Assembly (NCBI GenBank): GCA_024291935.2
Contig: CM044326.1
Coordinates: forward strand, 35,835,948 to 35,899,947
Origin: Okapia johnstoni
Lineage: Eukaryota; Chordata; Mammalia; Artiodactyla; Giraffidae
Direction of reading: 5' to 3'
Length of the DNA: 64,000 nucleotides
A model generated the notes under the pieces. It did not search any database and had not been told where the DNA came from. It saw only the letters and a list, made by a program, of their open reading frames with translations. Position 1 is the first letter of the stretch. Every line of letters begins with the position of its first letter. The translations under genes were made by a program, and so were the position numbers. Below are positions 1 to 12,240 of this stretch, one piece after another.

Positions 1-1659
1 TCCTGGACAATTTTCAGCAGGGTATTAGGTAAACCAAAAGTTTCAACTTGGTTAAACATGCAAACATCCTAGAAGCTAAGATGAAAGATTTCTGAAGAAG
101 TGATTCTTCACACTGGAATCTTCTGTGCTGATGGGACAGTGGGCCCCACGTAACAGAGCTACCATTCGCAAGCACAGTTCACCTCCCTCTTTGTGTCAAC
201 TAAGACAAATGAACCAAAGTTTTTTAAGCCAGTTCTCTCTTGGACAATGTACATTCATTCATGAGATATTAAAGAGTTTCAAGGCACTTTCGGCTCCACC
301 ATCACATCTTTGTATTAATCCAGTGAAAAAACCTCAGGGTGGGTAGTGAACAACAACAAAAACCACCATCAACTCAGGACTGACCATTGGTTATTCTGAT
401 CTTCCTGGACAGAAGGCTTTCTAAGGGCTAAGATTAGTTAATGAAAAATGCACAAATTTAACCAGGAAACAATTCTCCAGGTCCCACCCACTATCCAATT
501 TTTGAACTCTTTACTAAAAGGACATTTCAAGAAAGAACAAAATCACCATAGACCCACCTCCCCAATACCAAGACTTTCAAGTAACTATTTCTTATACTTG
601 TCCACACACACTAAATGATTTACTAAGCAATCTAGGCTCAGTGCAGCTGGAACCTGAGCGTTCTCTGTTCAAGTTCAGTCCAGAACCCCATCACCCCAGT
701 ACATGGAGAAGAGGGAAAAGCAGCTAACATGCCTCCTTAAGCCAAGAACTGAGTCACACGGTGGAGATGGATGGAAAAAGGAGGCCAGCAGAACAAGTTC
801 TGTGCATTTTTATAAACCAAGAAGATGAGATCTGGTCTCCAACAAGTTTGCAATTTGCTGCTTCTTTGTCCCAGTCACCAATTCTGGGGCCTCTTCTCAA
901 AACGTGAAGACTGAACAGAAACAGGGCACCCCAGGCCCAACTCTTTCTCACCACCACTGCCCAGTTAGCCATTTAGTTTTACATCATCTTCTCAAGAGCC
1001 CAGAGATACGATGGAAAATGGAGGTGAGGATGAGCCCAACGGCACAGCACCCCATCCTATGCCTTTACGTTGTGTGCGTTGTCAAAAGGAGCAAGATTTC
1101 ATACTCTATTTCATACACAGAATGAAATCTTTAACTGGTTGATTATAAAAGAAAAGAAACACACACCACATTCAGGTAATTGTGTAAGGAATGCACATTT
1201 CCTGCGCTCTTAGGCCGATACAGCAGCTTCAGTACCAAAGAGCAAATCTTCTTAGTCAAGTCAAAGGAGTTTTCTCTCTCTAAATAATGTCAAAATAATG
1301 TTCCATTTTTAGGCCATGGTTTTCTTAACCCTGCCACCCTTTGTCAGGATGTTTCTGATTATCTTTTCGTCTTTAGAAAATTCTTTCTCATAACCACCAA
1401 CACCTTCTATCCTCTTGATCTTTCTATCTACTACTGAATGAAATGGACTTTTCTTAAAGAAATTCTTACAACCCACTGACTCTCTATTCTAAATTGAACA
1501 AGTTTTCCAGTCTGCTGCACAACTGTCTTCTTGATTTTCTTTAGGAAGTCTTCCCTCTGATACTCATCCTCATTTTACCGGAGCACACCCTTAAGTAACC
1601 TCTTCAGAAAGGGTGCATGCAACATAAAACGAATCCTTCAGGCATCTGAAGTTGTCACT

Positions 1660-1880
1660 GTTTTGCCCTTGTGTTGGACAGATAGCTTTGCTGGATCAAG
1701 AATCCCATGTTATAATAATTTTCCTCAGAAATTTCAGAACAGTGCTCCTCTGTCTTCTAATTATCTGTTGCTGTTTAAGAAAATTCTCCATCGGGTTTAA
1801 TTATCATTCTTTTGTAGGTGACCTATCTTTTCTCCCTGGAAGCTTTCAGGTTCATCCTCAGTGTTTCAAAATGTCCCCAA
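1660..1880 (-). repeat. Possible old L1-derived fragment
   Basis: The order of phrases (tagctttgctggatcaagaat, then a run about bursts of cttcta, then ctggaagctttcaggttc) resembles the reverse complement of a mammalian L1 3' region, but divergence is high. An unrelated unique intron sequence is a fair alternative. Confidence 0.3.
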
Positions 1881-2369
1881 AAGATGGAGACCTGGTGCCC
1901 CTGGGTCCCTGTCCCTGTGGGCGGCCTCTTCCTAAGGAGTAGGGTCTAAGGCAGCCTGACGCAGGGTGGAAAGGCCTCATGGGTGCCTCCTGAGCTCAGA
2001 GATGAAACATCCTGGAGTTTCTTTCCGAGGACTGAAGACAAGCTTTAAGATCAGCTGCCCCAGTTCTCCAGCAACAGGAACACACAAAGGGTCATCAACA
2101 CCTAATTATTTCTACTGCTTGCTGCCCCAAAGGCCCCATCTCTCTGAAAACCTTGCCTCAGTCCTCTGCTCCTCCACCAAAACCACTTCATAATATATAA
2201 TTTAGAGAAATATTTATTCTTCCCTCTCTTGGCCCTTCTGAATCTCCACTGGCTCTTGCAATACTGTACTTTCTTTTCTTCAGCATACTAAACCAAACTC
2301 TGCCTACCCTGAACCACAAACCAGCACCCTCTCCCACTTTCCTATCACCTAAGGAGCAAAGCTTTTTAA

Positions 2370-2418
2370 TGTGCATTAAAAAAAAAAATTAATGCACATC
2401 AAAATGTGCATTTTGATG
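2370..2418. repeat. Two adjacent inverted repeats
   Basis: Arms TGTGCATTAA (2370-2379) and TTAATGCACA (2389-2398) are perfect complements around a 9-base A-rich loop. Immediately after, CATCAAAATG (2397-2406) and CATTTTGATG (2409-2418) are perfect 10-base arms around TG. The core TGCAT/ATGCA occurs three times. No known element recognised. Confidence 0.8.
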
Positions 2419-3080
2419 CCTCTTTTGCCCCCTCCCCAAGACCGTCAAAGCTACTTCTCAATCTTCCATCATCTCCTGCCATCTCAGCACATTTCTTCCC
2501 ATGTACAGTCCGACCTCTGGCTCAGGCCTTCGCGAGCTCTTGTTCAACTGGCTTCTCCCACTTTCTGGTGGTACCTGCAACCATCCAGCCTGGATACAGC
2601 TGAAAAGTAATTCTCTCCAGTTAAATCTCTGATCACACAGCCCCCTTTCTCTGCTGCTCAAAACCCTTCACCAGATGTCTGCTACAAAGAAGCACGTTAT
2701 CTTGGCCCAGTTTTCAGATTCTAATGATCTGGTTTACACTGACCTAAACTCAATCATTTCTCTGTTGTTGTTCAGTCGCTCAGTTGTCCTGGACTCTTTG
2801 CTACCCCATGGACTGTAGCATTTCCCTGTAAGCATCCTAATTCACAGCCAAACTTGGCTTGTTTGTTTTCTGAATAGGTACTGGATACTGACTGTGTACT
2901 GTGTGCAGCCTGTCCCAGCATGGAGGCCCCACAGACACTCATCCACCTGTCACAACTCTTATGTTCTTCAAGGCCCAAATCAAATGCTCCCCTCCCCAGA
3001 GCTCTCCTTGACTCCGTGGGTCCACCTCTTTATCCCTGGGACAGCAGCCCATACCCTCAATAAATCTGAGTACCATAAGA
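2400..3080 (-). repeat. L2-like fossil, interrupted
   Basis: Phrases such as cttcaaggcccaaatcaaatg...ctccttgactccgtgg and the closing ctcaataaat are typical of the reverse complement of an L2 3' end. It is split by the BovB piece at 2762-2828, so the L2 is the older insertion. Confidence 0.4.
2762..2828 (-). repeat. BovB 3'-end fragment
   Basis: Starts gttgttgttcagtcgctcag and runs to ccatggactgtagca, the reverse complement of the BovB LINE terminus. Only about 65 bases are retained. Confidence 0.7.
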
Positions 3081-4363
3081 AAGTTACAACAAACTTTAGC
3101 CTCACTGCTAACTATGTGTCCTACAGATTCCATTTTTAGTTGTACTTCGGGGTGGGGTGGGATGGGAGCACAGCAGGGTACTTAGTTATCTAATTCACAT
3201 ACCTATATTTAAAATATGAATAGCAATAAGCTCGAACACAATGTCAGTAACAAGAGGATAGGGTTTTACCTTTTTTAAAGCCGTGACAAATCAGAAATAA
3301 ATTAATTTTTATATTCCCTACCACTACAGTTTCACTGGAAAGGAGAAAAGGGTACAGACTCTTTTATCGAAGCACAATAGGGTTCTTACATCCTCATGAC
3401 ATGTGGAGAAACTGAGGTTTCAAATGGCTGGAGGCCATCCACCTTGTCTCTGGCAGGCAGGGAGAAACCAGGACACCCCAGGGTCTCCAGCTTTTCTCTA
3501 CACTGCTCTCCAGAAAAGGAGGGGAAAGTGTCCACTCTGTTAGAACAGGCGTGCACAGACTTCCTTCTCCCTCTACAATCCTGTCCTTGCCTCAATCTCC
3601 TGGGCTGTTCCAGGCTCATCCAACCTCAAGTAAAAGGAAACCACCTGCTCCAGATTTTATCAGTTTATTTCATTTAAAATTGTACATCTCAGTGGGTTTT
3701 CTCCTGTCCTTATAAAAACTGCCAATCAACATTAGAAAATAATGTGAAAGGGGACCAAGTTTTCTCCAAGGACCCGGCTGGTTTCAGTCAAAACAAATAA
3801 ACAGTCATTGGGTTCAGACCTGCCTTCCTGCTTCTCACCTTGGACAGTCGAGCACAGGGTCCTAGACCTAAATATGTGATCCGCTCCCGTCATGCCAGCT
3901 AAAATCAACAGAACACCAGGAGCCTAACTGATGACACGCTGAAATCGGAGCTGATGAAGTCCTTCCTAGTGGTCAGCTGCACAAACCTAGTATAGACCCA
4001 GGGCTCCAGCAGCTTCAGACCAGGACAATACACGCAAATTTAAAATGTAGACAAAGAAGCCAGGAAATAGTGTAAAGACATCCATTTCCAAACAAAATAT
4101 TAAAAACGTGCAACTGTGTTTATTCACAAGCAACATCAATTATAGAATTTAAAAGTATGTATTTGCTTCATCTCATTCAAATCTAAAACGGTGCCACTTA
4201 AAAGCAAGTTACCACTGAAAATAAAAGCCAACCGCTTTTGTTTTCAGAAGCTTCCCAAGAGCAAGAATACAAACCACTATTGTTATTTAGGCACCAAAAA
4301 TCACAGCTGGTAACACTCAAACACTTTCTCTAACTAGAAGAAAGGGAAAGTTCTTGAAACTTA

Positions 4364-4657
<294 letters not shown>

Positions 4658-4899
4658 TTAAAATCCCGTTTCGGCCTGAAGGTCACCAAAAGTCTCAAGG
4701 CCAAAGTCAGCAACTCTTCCCTGTGTTCCTTCTGAGCCTAGTGGGAAGAGCTGGCCATTATTATTTAAGTCCTCAGCACCCACTTCTCTCCATTCTATGC
4801 CCACTTCTCTAGCTGGCTTACTTTCAGCTTCCCTGCTTCTCCTCCTATCCCTTCTTGGAGTTCTGCTTTCTGTCCACCACACACACTTCCTGTTAACCA

Positions 4900-5205
4900 C
4901 CAACTCGGCATGGCTGACTCAAACTCGATTTTCTAGCCTTCACCTCTTAGCGAGCCTTTTGTCTACCTCTCCAGTTCCTCATTCTTCACTCCAGCTCTAC
5001 TGGCCTTTAGTTCCTCAAATGTACCTTGGACCATCCACCCTAACCTCATGGCCTTTGCCCATGCAATGTTTATTGACTACAATGTGCAATCACAGCTGTG
5101 TGATTTTTGTCACCCACTTCCACTAGACTGTAAACTCTATGAGGACAGGGATATTTGTCAGTTTTGACCCCCATGTAGCCTTCACAGCCTTGCTCAGAGC
5201 CTGCA
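4900..5205 (-). repeat. L2 LINE 3' fragment
   Basis: Contains the reverse-complement L2 signature: a ...ggcctttgcccatgcaatgtt... block, then actagactgtaaactctatgaggacaggg. Directly abutted by the younger Bov-tA at 5213. Confidence 0.6.
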
Positions 5206-5212
5206 TATATGT

Positions 5213-5421
5213 TTGCATGCGTGCTAAGTCGCTTCAGTCGTGTCTGACTCTTTGTGACCCCATGGACTGTAGCCCGCCAGGCTCCTGTCAGTGGGCTTCT
5301 CCAGGCAAGAATACTGGAGTGGTTGCTATTCCCTTCTCCAGAGGATCTTCCCAACCAGGGATCAAACCCAGGTCTCCCACACTGCAGGCAGATTCTTTGC
5401 TGTCTGAGCCACCAGGGAATG
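5213..5421 (-). repeat. Bov-tA SINE
   Basis: Reads in reverse from the BovA tail (gctaagtcgcttcagtcgtg) to the tRNA-derived head (tctgagccaccaggga). Nearly full length, about 209 bases. Sense relative to YY1. Confidence 0.9.
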
Positions 5422-6014
5422 TTGGTTCTCAAATATGTGTTCAAAGAATGTAGCACAACTCCACTTATACGTCTTACCACCACCACATCTAACAGGTTAA
5501 AAAAAAAAGGAAGACTCCCACAATCAATCTCCTATATTCCAAATACCAAGTCCTATTTATCATTCTAGGTCCTACGCCATCTGATCTCACTTCACCACAT
5601 CTAGTCTTTTATTTCTCCTTGGCTCAAATTCTCTCAGGGCTGGTTGATTCCATCGCTCCAGCCTCAAGATTCTTACCTGAACTCCTGGATTATTTATGAA
5701 TAGCAACACTGACAAACTCTAAATCATGCTGTTTTGAACTTTTGTTGGCCTTGTCTCTCAAATTAGAGTGAAGCACCTGGAGGGCAAAATCCCAGCCTCC
5801 TACTACTCTGGTGACTAAAGCAGAAAACAGAATGTGCCCAAACTCTCAATGCTAACTGAAAACTTGTGCTTCTCTATCAAATTGTTTCACATTGCAAAAC
5901 ACAGAAGACAACAGTTTTAAACTTTAAATGCTTCCCCTTTCCCTCCCCTTCTTTACATTAGGGAACGTTGTAAGTCAAGCTGCCACAAGGAATGACAGAA
6001 TATCACAGCAGCTG

Positions 6015-6230
6015 ATATTTTATTGAATGTTTACGATAAGGCATTATTTTAATCACTGCACATATTACCCTATGAAGTGGGCAAATCAGCAAGTTCATTT
6101 TACAGAAGAGAGACCTGAGGCACAGAGAGGTAAGTGACTTGCTCAGGGTTAACCAGTCACCAAGTGACAGGGTGAACTCACGAAGTCTAAGATCCTAGTG
6201 TTGAACTGTTAAACTCAGCCACCTCTTGTT
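6015..6230 (+). repeat. MIR SINE
   Basis: Shows the MIR core and 3' portion: attttacagaagagagacctgaggcacagagaggtaa(g) followed by cttgctcagggttaa and a degenerated end. Typical old divergence. Confidence 0.65.
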
Positions 6231-6794
6231 TGGAACTAGAAAGAACTAGACCATGTATCCTGAGTTACCCCACTGCATACAAAGAGGCCTAAGAAAAAGC
6301 AGCTGGCTGTATTAAAGACAGGAAATGTAGTTACCGATCACCAATTACAAAGCTGGGACTCCACAGACTAACCAGATTCATTTCTTTTCTCAGGGCTGTG
6401 ATAATTCCTATACCCTCTGATGTCTCCAATTGAGGCACAGCTACTAGAACATCAACCTTCTACTGGCACCAGAATGAACTGGTATGTAGGGAGGCTATTC
6501 CTACCCCCCCCCCCAAATGAAGTTATTTTTCTTCTCATGAAGAAACACTGTTTGTATCTTTCTCATACAAGAAAGATGGCAAGGTTGAAACTCACTGCTG
6601 CTCTGAGAAAGCCACTGATAAGGATGATGGAAGAGGGCTGGGGCAGAGCGACAGCTGGATGCTCGGCCTAACGGAATCACAAGCTCAAGCATTCCTTGTG
6701 TTAGTTCAACACATATGAACTGTCCTGGCACTGTTCTTGGCAGCAGAAACAAAACCAGGTCTCTGCCCTCATGGGACTTGTATTCTGGCGAGGG

Positions 6795-7385
6795 AAGCTG
6801 TCTCAGTTTAGGCTGCTCTAACAAAGATACTCCAGGGACTTCTCTGGTGGTCCAGTGGCTGAGAATCTACTTGGCAACTCAGGGGGCACTAGTTCAACCC
6901 CTGGTCGGAGAGCTAAGATCCCACAGGCCATGCGGCAGCCAAGCCCTCACTGCAACTGCGGAAGTCTGTGCACTGCAACTAGAGAGAGGCCATGCATTAC
7001 AACTAAAGACCCCACGTGCTGCAACTAAGACCCAATGCAGCCATAATAAACAAATAAATAAATGTTTAAGGAATACTCCAGACTGGGTGGCTTAAACAGA
7101 AATGTGCTCCTTATATTCCCGAGGCCGCAGGTGCCAGCTCATTCAGTCCCCTCGTTGTTCGCCACCAGATGTCTTCTTCTTGTATCTTCACATACACGTC
7201 ACGTCTCATTCCATCACGTAATTTCTGTCTCTGCTTATAAGAGCACTAACCCATTCATGAAAGCTTCACCCTCAAACCTAGTAACTTTCTAAAGGCCTCA
7301 ACTCCTAATAACATTGTATCAGGGATTAGGGCTTCAACGTATGAATTCTGGAGTGACACTCAAGTCCAATGAGAAAATATTATAT
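6795..7385 (+). repeat. Old interspersed repeat (LTR-like), split by a SINE
   Basis: The halves taggctgctctaacaaag (before) and actgggtggcttaaacagaa...gcttcaacgtatgaatt (after) join into a widespread mammalian repeat that I recognise by sequence but cannot place in a family with certainty. The CHR SINE at 6836-7072 sits inside it. Confidence 0.5.
6836..7072 (+). repeat. CHR-type tRNA SINE, antisense to YY1
   Basis: Head gacttctctggtggtccagtgg with a degenerate tRNA B box (agttcaacccc), then gcaactaagacc units and an AAATA-rich tail. Flanked by atactccag at 6827-6835 and 7073-7081, a target-site duplication showing insertion into the older repeat. Confidence 0.88.
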
Positions 7386-7591
7386 ACTTCTTAAAGATCA
7401 GTTATTGGTTCCAACAGTCAACATAGGGTACCCAGAGAACAGTCAGATAATTAAGAATTAGAATACAAAATATTCATAAAATAAACCTGAAGTAGAGGCT
7501 GACAAGATTTTTATGTCTATTTCTTATCATTTTGAATCATCTATAACTTCACAACTGAGCAGCATCAGTATACTCATAATGTTATATAACT

Positions 7592-7803
7592 ACTGAGCTT
7601 GAGCTTTAGCCACTCGGTCATGTCGGACTCTTTGTGACCCCATGGACTGCAGCCCGCCAGGCTCCTCTGTCCATGGAATTCTCTAGGCAAGAATACTCGA
7701 GTGGGTTGCACTGTATCTCTGGGGGATCTTCCCAACCCGGGGATCAAACCCGGGTCTCCTGCATTGCAGGCAGGTTCTTTACCATCTGAGCCACCAGGAA
7801 GTC
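7592..7803 (-). repeat. Bov-tA SINE
   Basis: Reverse orientation, from gactctttgtgacccc to ctgagccaccaggaagtcc. The tRNA-like B box (ggatcaaacccgggtc reversed) is well preserved. Confidence 0.9.
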
Positions 7804-7829
7804 CAACTATTACCACTATCTATTTCTAA

Positions 7830-8195
7830 AACTTCATCATCCCCAACAGACACTTGGTACTCATTAAACAACAACCGCTCTTCCCCTCAATCAGTGGTAA
7901 CCTCTAATCTACTTTCTGATTTCATGAATTTGCCTACTCCAGGTAACTTTTATAAGTGGAATCATATATTCTCTGTCCATCTGTGCCTTGCTTGCCTCAC
8001 TAAGCATGTTTGCAAGGTCCATTGTATTGTAGCAAATGTCAAAATTTCATTCCTTTTCACAGGTGAATAATATTCCTATACAACACAAGATGACATTTTG
8101 CCCATCCATTCATCTACTGATGGACACTTGCGTTGTTTCCACTTTTTGGCTACTGTGAACAATGCTGCTATGAATGATGGTGTGCACACACACCA
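7830..8195 (-). repeat. L1 3' fragment
   Basis: Reverse complement of an old L1 3' region: ataagtggaatcatatattctctg, then cccatccattcatctactgatggacacttg and tactgtgaacaatgctgctatgaa. Confidence 0.75.
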
Positions 8196-8199
8196 TCTA

Positions 8200-8385
8200 T
8201 TTTTAGAAATAGTTTTATTGTATTGTGTATTCACAAACACAGCTATGCTCATTTGTGAATATACTGTCTATGGCTGCTTTCCTGGCTACATGAACACATG
8301 GAGTTGCTCAGTTGCATCTGGACCTACAAAACCTAAACTACTACTTATCTACCCCTTTACAGAAAAAGTCTGCTGATCTCTGGTT
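8200..8385. repeat. Old repeat, probable DNA-transposon fossil
   Basis: Contains tagttttattgtattg...acacagctatgctcattt...tctatggctgctttc...cctttacagaaaaagtctgctgatc, matching a common mammalian fossil repeat whose family I cannot name with certainty. Confidence 0.5.
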
Positions 8386-10052
8386 TATATGATGGGATTT
8401 CACTCAGAGAAAATGGGATTAAACTGTACTGAAATTTTTCTCTTTGAAACAAGGAATGATTTCTGAGACTACCCAATGATGGGATTTACTACCAGAAAGG
8501 ACATTTATCAACAGGTCTTTAAAAACTCCACAAAAACAAACAAATTTCTGTTGGTCTAAGTTCTAAATAACTGCTATGGTTACTGTACGATTTCACAATA
8601 TATATTTAAAAATTTGTATGTCTTACTTATTCCCTAACAAACAGTGTACTTCACAGAAGTTAATTTAGAGAACTCCTTGAAGGCCTGTGCACAGAAACCA
8701 TAAAACGGACGATTGTTAACTATTTAACAACATTTAAGAAAATCAACTATTTACACAGGAAGAAAACCACATTTCAAAGAAGACTGCTAGAGAAACGACC
8801 AAAGATACTGGATCTACTGCGAGAAGAAATCAAAGACAGAGTATATGCCTCATTTACAGCGAGAACTGGACACACAGCGACAGATCACACTACGGCAACG
8901 TTTGCTACGGTTTGGCCATTTTATCTGATTTTTGCAAAGAAAGTCTTCAGAAGCTTTTCCCAAACAGAAATTTATGATGCTCTAAAAAGAGAAAAGCTAC
9001 ATTTACAGACCACATGTGCGTAAGCTTCCCCCTTCAAAAAGCGTAAGTAAAAGGGGACAAAAAAGAACAAGCCCCAAATACAAGTATCAACTCAGGTGTT
9101 TTTGGTCTGATTTTATTTAAACATGTTTTACTGTTACGTATTCAAACAATTTCACTGTTTGCAGGGGCCATTACTAAACTCCTTCCATTTCATAATTACT
9201 GTTGAAATAGATTCACTGTATAGAGGGGGAAGAAGATGTTAATTGATTCAGCTCTGCTTACCAAACATGTTATATGTGTTACTGAGTTCTAGTGAATGGC
9301 AACAGGGGAATTATCAAACAGTATCTAAGCAAAGCTTGTTCATGAAGTAAAGGATCTAAATCTGCTTTAAAAATTGTATATATTCATTCTTCTCTGGAGT
9401 CTTCCTTGAGGGCAGGACTCAGTTAATTATCTCCTTGTTTCAGGAGACAGGATTAATCCACACTAGAAGTGTTATCAAAATCAGTTTCCATACACCTGAA
9501 TCTAACACAACACTTTAAATTAAAATGAAAACCAAGTCTCAGTATTCTCGTTTGGAAAAAAGCTGAGAAAGCAAGTCACCGATTCAAACAAGTAAGGTGG
9601 TAAGGGGAAATGTTGTATTGGGAACTTCCAGACAAAACTGTGCATTAGATGATTCTTGTGCTCAATACTCCAGCCAGAGGCGAATGATCTACAACAGCAA
9701 GACCAAAGCTAAATGGCGTAAGATGGAAGGTGTGGGAAAGCCAACTAGCCAATACCATCCACGAATGGGGTGGCACACTTTGAGTTATTTCAACAGAAAC
9801 ATCTATTCTTTCAACATTTTAAAGACACTCTTTAGTTTCGAAGTTACCAAAACGATCGCCACTCCCAGACTAGTTTGAGAGACAGAGACTCAAAACATTT
9901 AGTCAAACAGAAATGACTAAGAACTAAACCATGCCACAGGCCCAGAAAACAGAATCACAAGTGGAGATCTCTTTCCTTCAAGAGGCCTCTCATTCCTATC
10001 ACTGACCCGTGTTTGGCTTCCTTAATTTATTAAAAGGTAGACCACCTATCTT

Positions 10053-10124
10053 ATGTTGTTGTTCAGTCGCCAAGTCGTGTCTGACTCTTCACGACCCCAC
10101 GGACTGCAGCACGCCAGGCTTCTG
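10053..10124 (-). repeat. BovB 3'-end fragment
   Basis: About 70 bases beginning gttgttgttcagtcgccaag and ending at gcacgccaggcttct. The rest of the element is missing. Confidence 0.75.
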
Positions 10125-10769
10125 CTAAAACAAGGTAACACATTAAATGGCAACCAGTGTCTGGAAAAGAGGTGTGTACCCTTATTCCAAAAACCAAACC
10201 TTTATTCCCCTTCATCCTCCCTCGTGGGCCTAAGGGGAAGAGTAGGTCTTATGCTTAATAGTTTTTAAAGAATGTGGGAAAAGCAGGTAAAGAATCACCT
10301 TCAATTACATTGCTTAAATTGAAACCTTCTGGCCGTTCAAAGACGTTATGTGAACTCTGACACGATACTAGTTGGAACCGGTGCACGGCTATCACTCGTG
10401 GCTCCCTTCATACAGAAAATAGTTTATTTTAGGACTCAGTCTTGACTGAGAAAAGCTTGATTCCCCTAGAAGTCTATCCTGTCTTCGAATCAGCTGTCAG
10501 CAGTATGGTTTCCTTTTTTATCTTGATTGCCAGGAAGCTCATTAAGGTTGACACTAATATTTCCTTTTTTTCTGTGATCCTGACTTTCTGTTCTCATCCA
10601 CTTCAGATTTACTTACCTATTTCTCTACTTATTTATTTGTGGGTCAGCTGGGCTAGATTTTGTTTCTCCACACCTTCCATCTTAGGCCATTAACTTCGGT
10701 TTGACCGTTCTAGGTAACTTTTGGCCATTATTTACTCACCACTGCCACCAACCCAAACTTCACCAAAAT

Positions 10770-11001
10770 GCATGTGTGTGTCATGCTAAGGCACTTCAGC
10801 CATGTCTGACTCTTTATGACCCTATCAACTGTAGCCTGCCAGGCACCTCCATCCGTGGGAATTCTCCAGGCAAGAATACTGGAGTGGGTTGCCATGACCT
10901 CTTCCAGGGGATCTTCCTGACCCAGGGATCGAACCTGCATCTCCTATGTCTCCTGCATTGGCAGGCGGGTTCTTTACCACTACCACCACCTGGGAAGCTC
11001 C
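10770..11001 (-). repeat. Bov-tA SINE
   Basis: Full-length reverse copy ending ccaccacctgggaagctcc. Carries a small internal expansion (ctcctatgtctcctgc and accactaccaccacc) near the tRNA-derived part. Confidence 0.9.
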
Positions 11002-11222
11002 AAAATGTAGCATAGCTAAACAACTGAGATTCATTGCTAAGCAAAAATCAGACACAGGCTGTTTCTCACATTTCTCCACTAACAGAGGCCCTAAGTAGGG
11101 ACACTATCATTTACTGAGTACCTATTTCATGTCAGTAACTGTCACATTAATTCAAACAAAACCTTTACATTAACCTCTTGTTTTTGGTCAAAGAAATCAA
11201 GCCTCAGAAATGCCAAGTGGTG

Positions 11223-11372
11223 GGACTTCCCTGGTGGTCCAGTGGTTAAGACTCTGGCCCTTACACTACCGGGGGCGCAGGTTCGATTCTTGGTGGGGGA
11301 ACAAAGACCCCACATGCTGCGGCAATGCATGGCCAAAAAACAAGGAAAAGAAGGGGAAAAAAAGAAATGCAA
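11223..11372 (+). repeat. CHR-type SINE, antisense to YY1
   Basis: gggacttccctggtggtccagtgg... with gggggcgcaggttcgattc (tRNA B box) and an A/AAAG-rich tail. Better preserved than the copy at 6836. Confidence 0.88.
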
Positions 11373-11436
11373 AGGAATGTATTCAAAGAAGCACAGTAAG
11401 TGATAGATCCAGGATGTCAAGCTAGAATTGACTAAC

Positions 11437-11555
11437 GTCCATGCTTTTTCTGACTCTTTGCGACCCCACTGGACTGTAGCCCACCAGGCTCCTCCGTCCA
11501 TGGGATTTTCCAGGCAAGAATACTGGAGTGGGTTGCCATTTCCTTCTCCAATGGC
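11437..11555 (-). repeat. BovA monomer
   Basis: About 115 bases, gactctttgcgaccccac to gccatttccttctcc. Only the BovA half is present, with no tRNA-derived head. Confidence 0.82.
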
Positions 11556-12149
11556 TTTAACAAATGTGTCTTGACTCTCTCCTCACCCTTAGCTCCTCCT
11601 TTTCTCAAAGCAGTAATGAGATGAGAGCGGCACTGTGGACTCCAGGCCAGGATTCGGCCCGACGGCACACCTTCCAAGCACCCACTCACTCAGCTCTTCA
11701 CTGCGACTCCTCTATGAACCCTGGACCATCTGCAGGGTTTCAGCCCAAGACTGAACACTCAAGAGAAAGTAGACAGACAAGCAGCAAGTTAAAAGATAGA
11801 CGCAAGACAATTTCAGGCGGTGCTACAAAGAAAAGAAAACAGGGTTATGAGATAAAAGTGATGGGGTAAGGGTGCTAATTTGAAAGGATGAAAGGGCAGG
11901 CCTCTTAGAGCTGAGACTTATGAACACCTGGGATCAGAGCAATGGACGCAGAGGTGCTGCTTCCAGAGAACAAGTTCAAAGCAACAAGTTCAAGAAACTA
12001 AAAAACTGGTAAAGGTGGAGCATAATGGGAGCAGAGGGACAAGAAGGAAGTCTGGAAGGAGAGCAGGGGCCGAATCACGCGTGGCCTGGCAGGCTATGAG
12101 AAGTCTGGATTTTACTAAATGCAATAGTGTGTCTCTGGGATGTGTGTGT

Positions 12150-12240
12150 AGATATAAAACCTTAAGTTTACCAGTCTAACAATCATTTCCAAATTTACAG
12201 TTCAATGGCATTAAGTATATCCACACCTGTTGAGTGTGTA
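12150..12240 (-). repeat. Possible L1 3' fragment
   Basis: The stretch acagttcaatggcattaagtatatccacacc matches the reverse complement of a block common in old L1 3' ends. The surrounding sequence is too diverged to extend. Confidence 0.45.
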
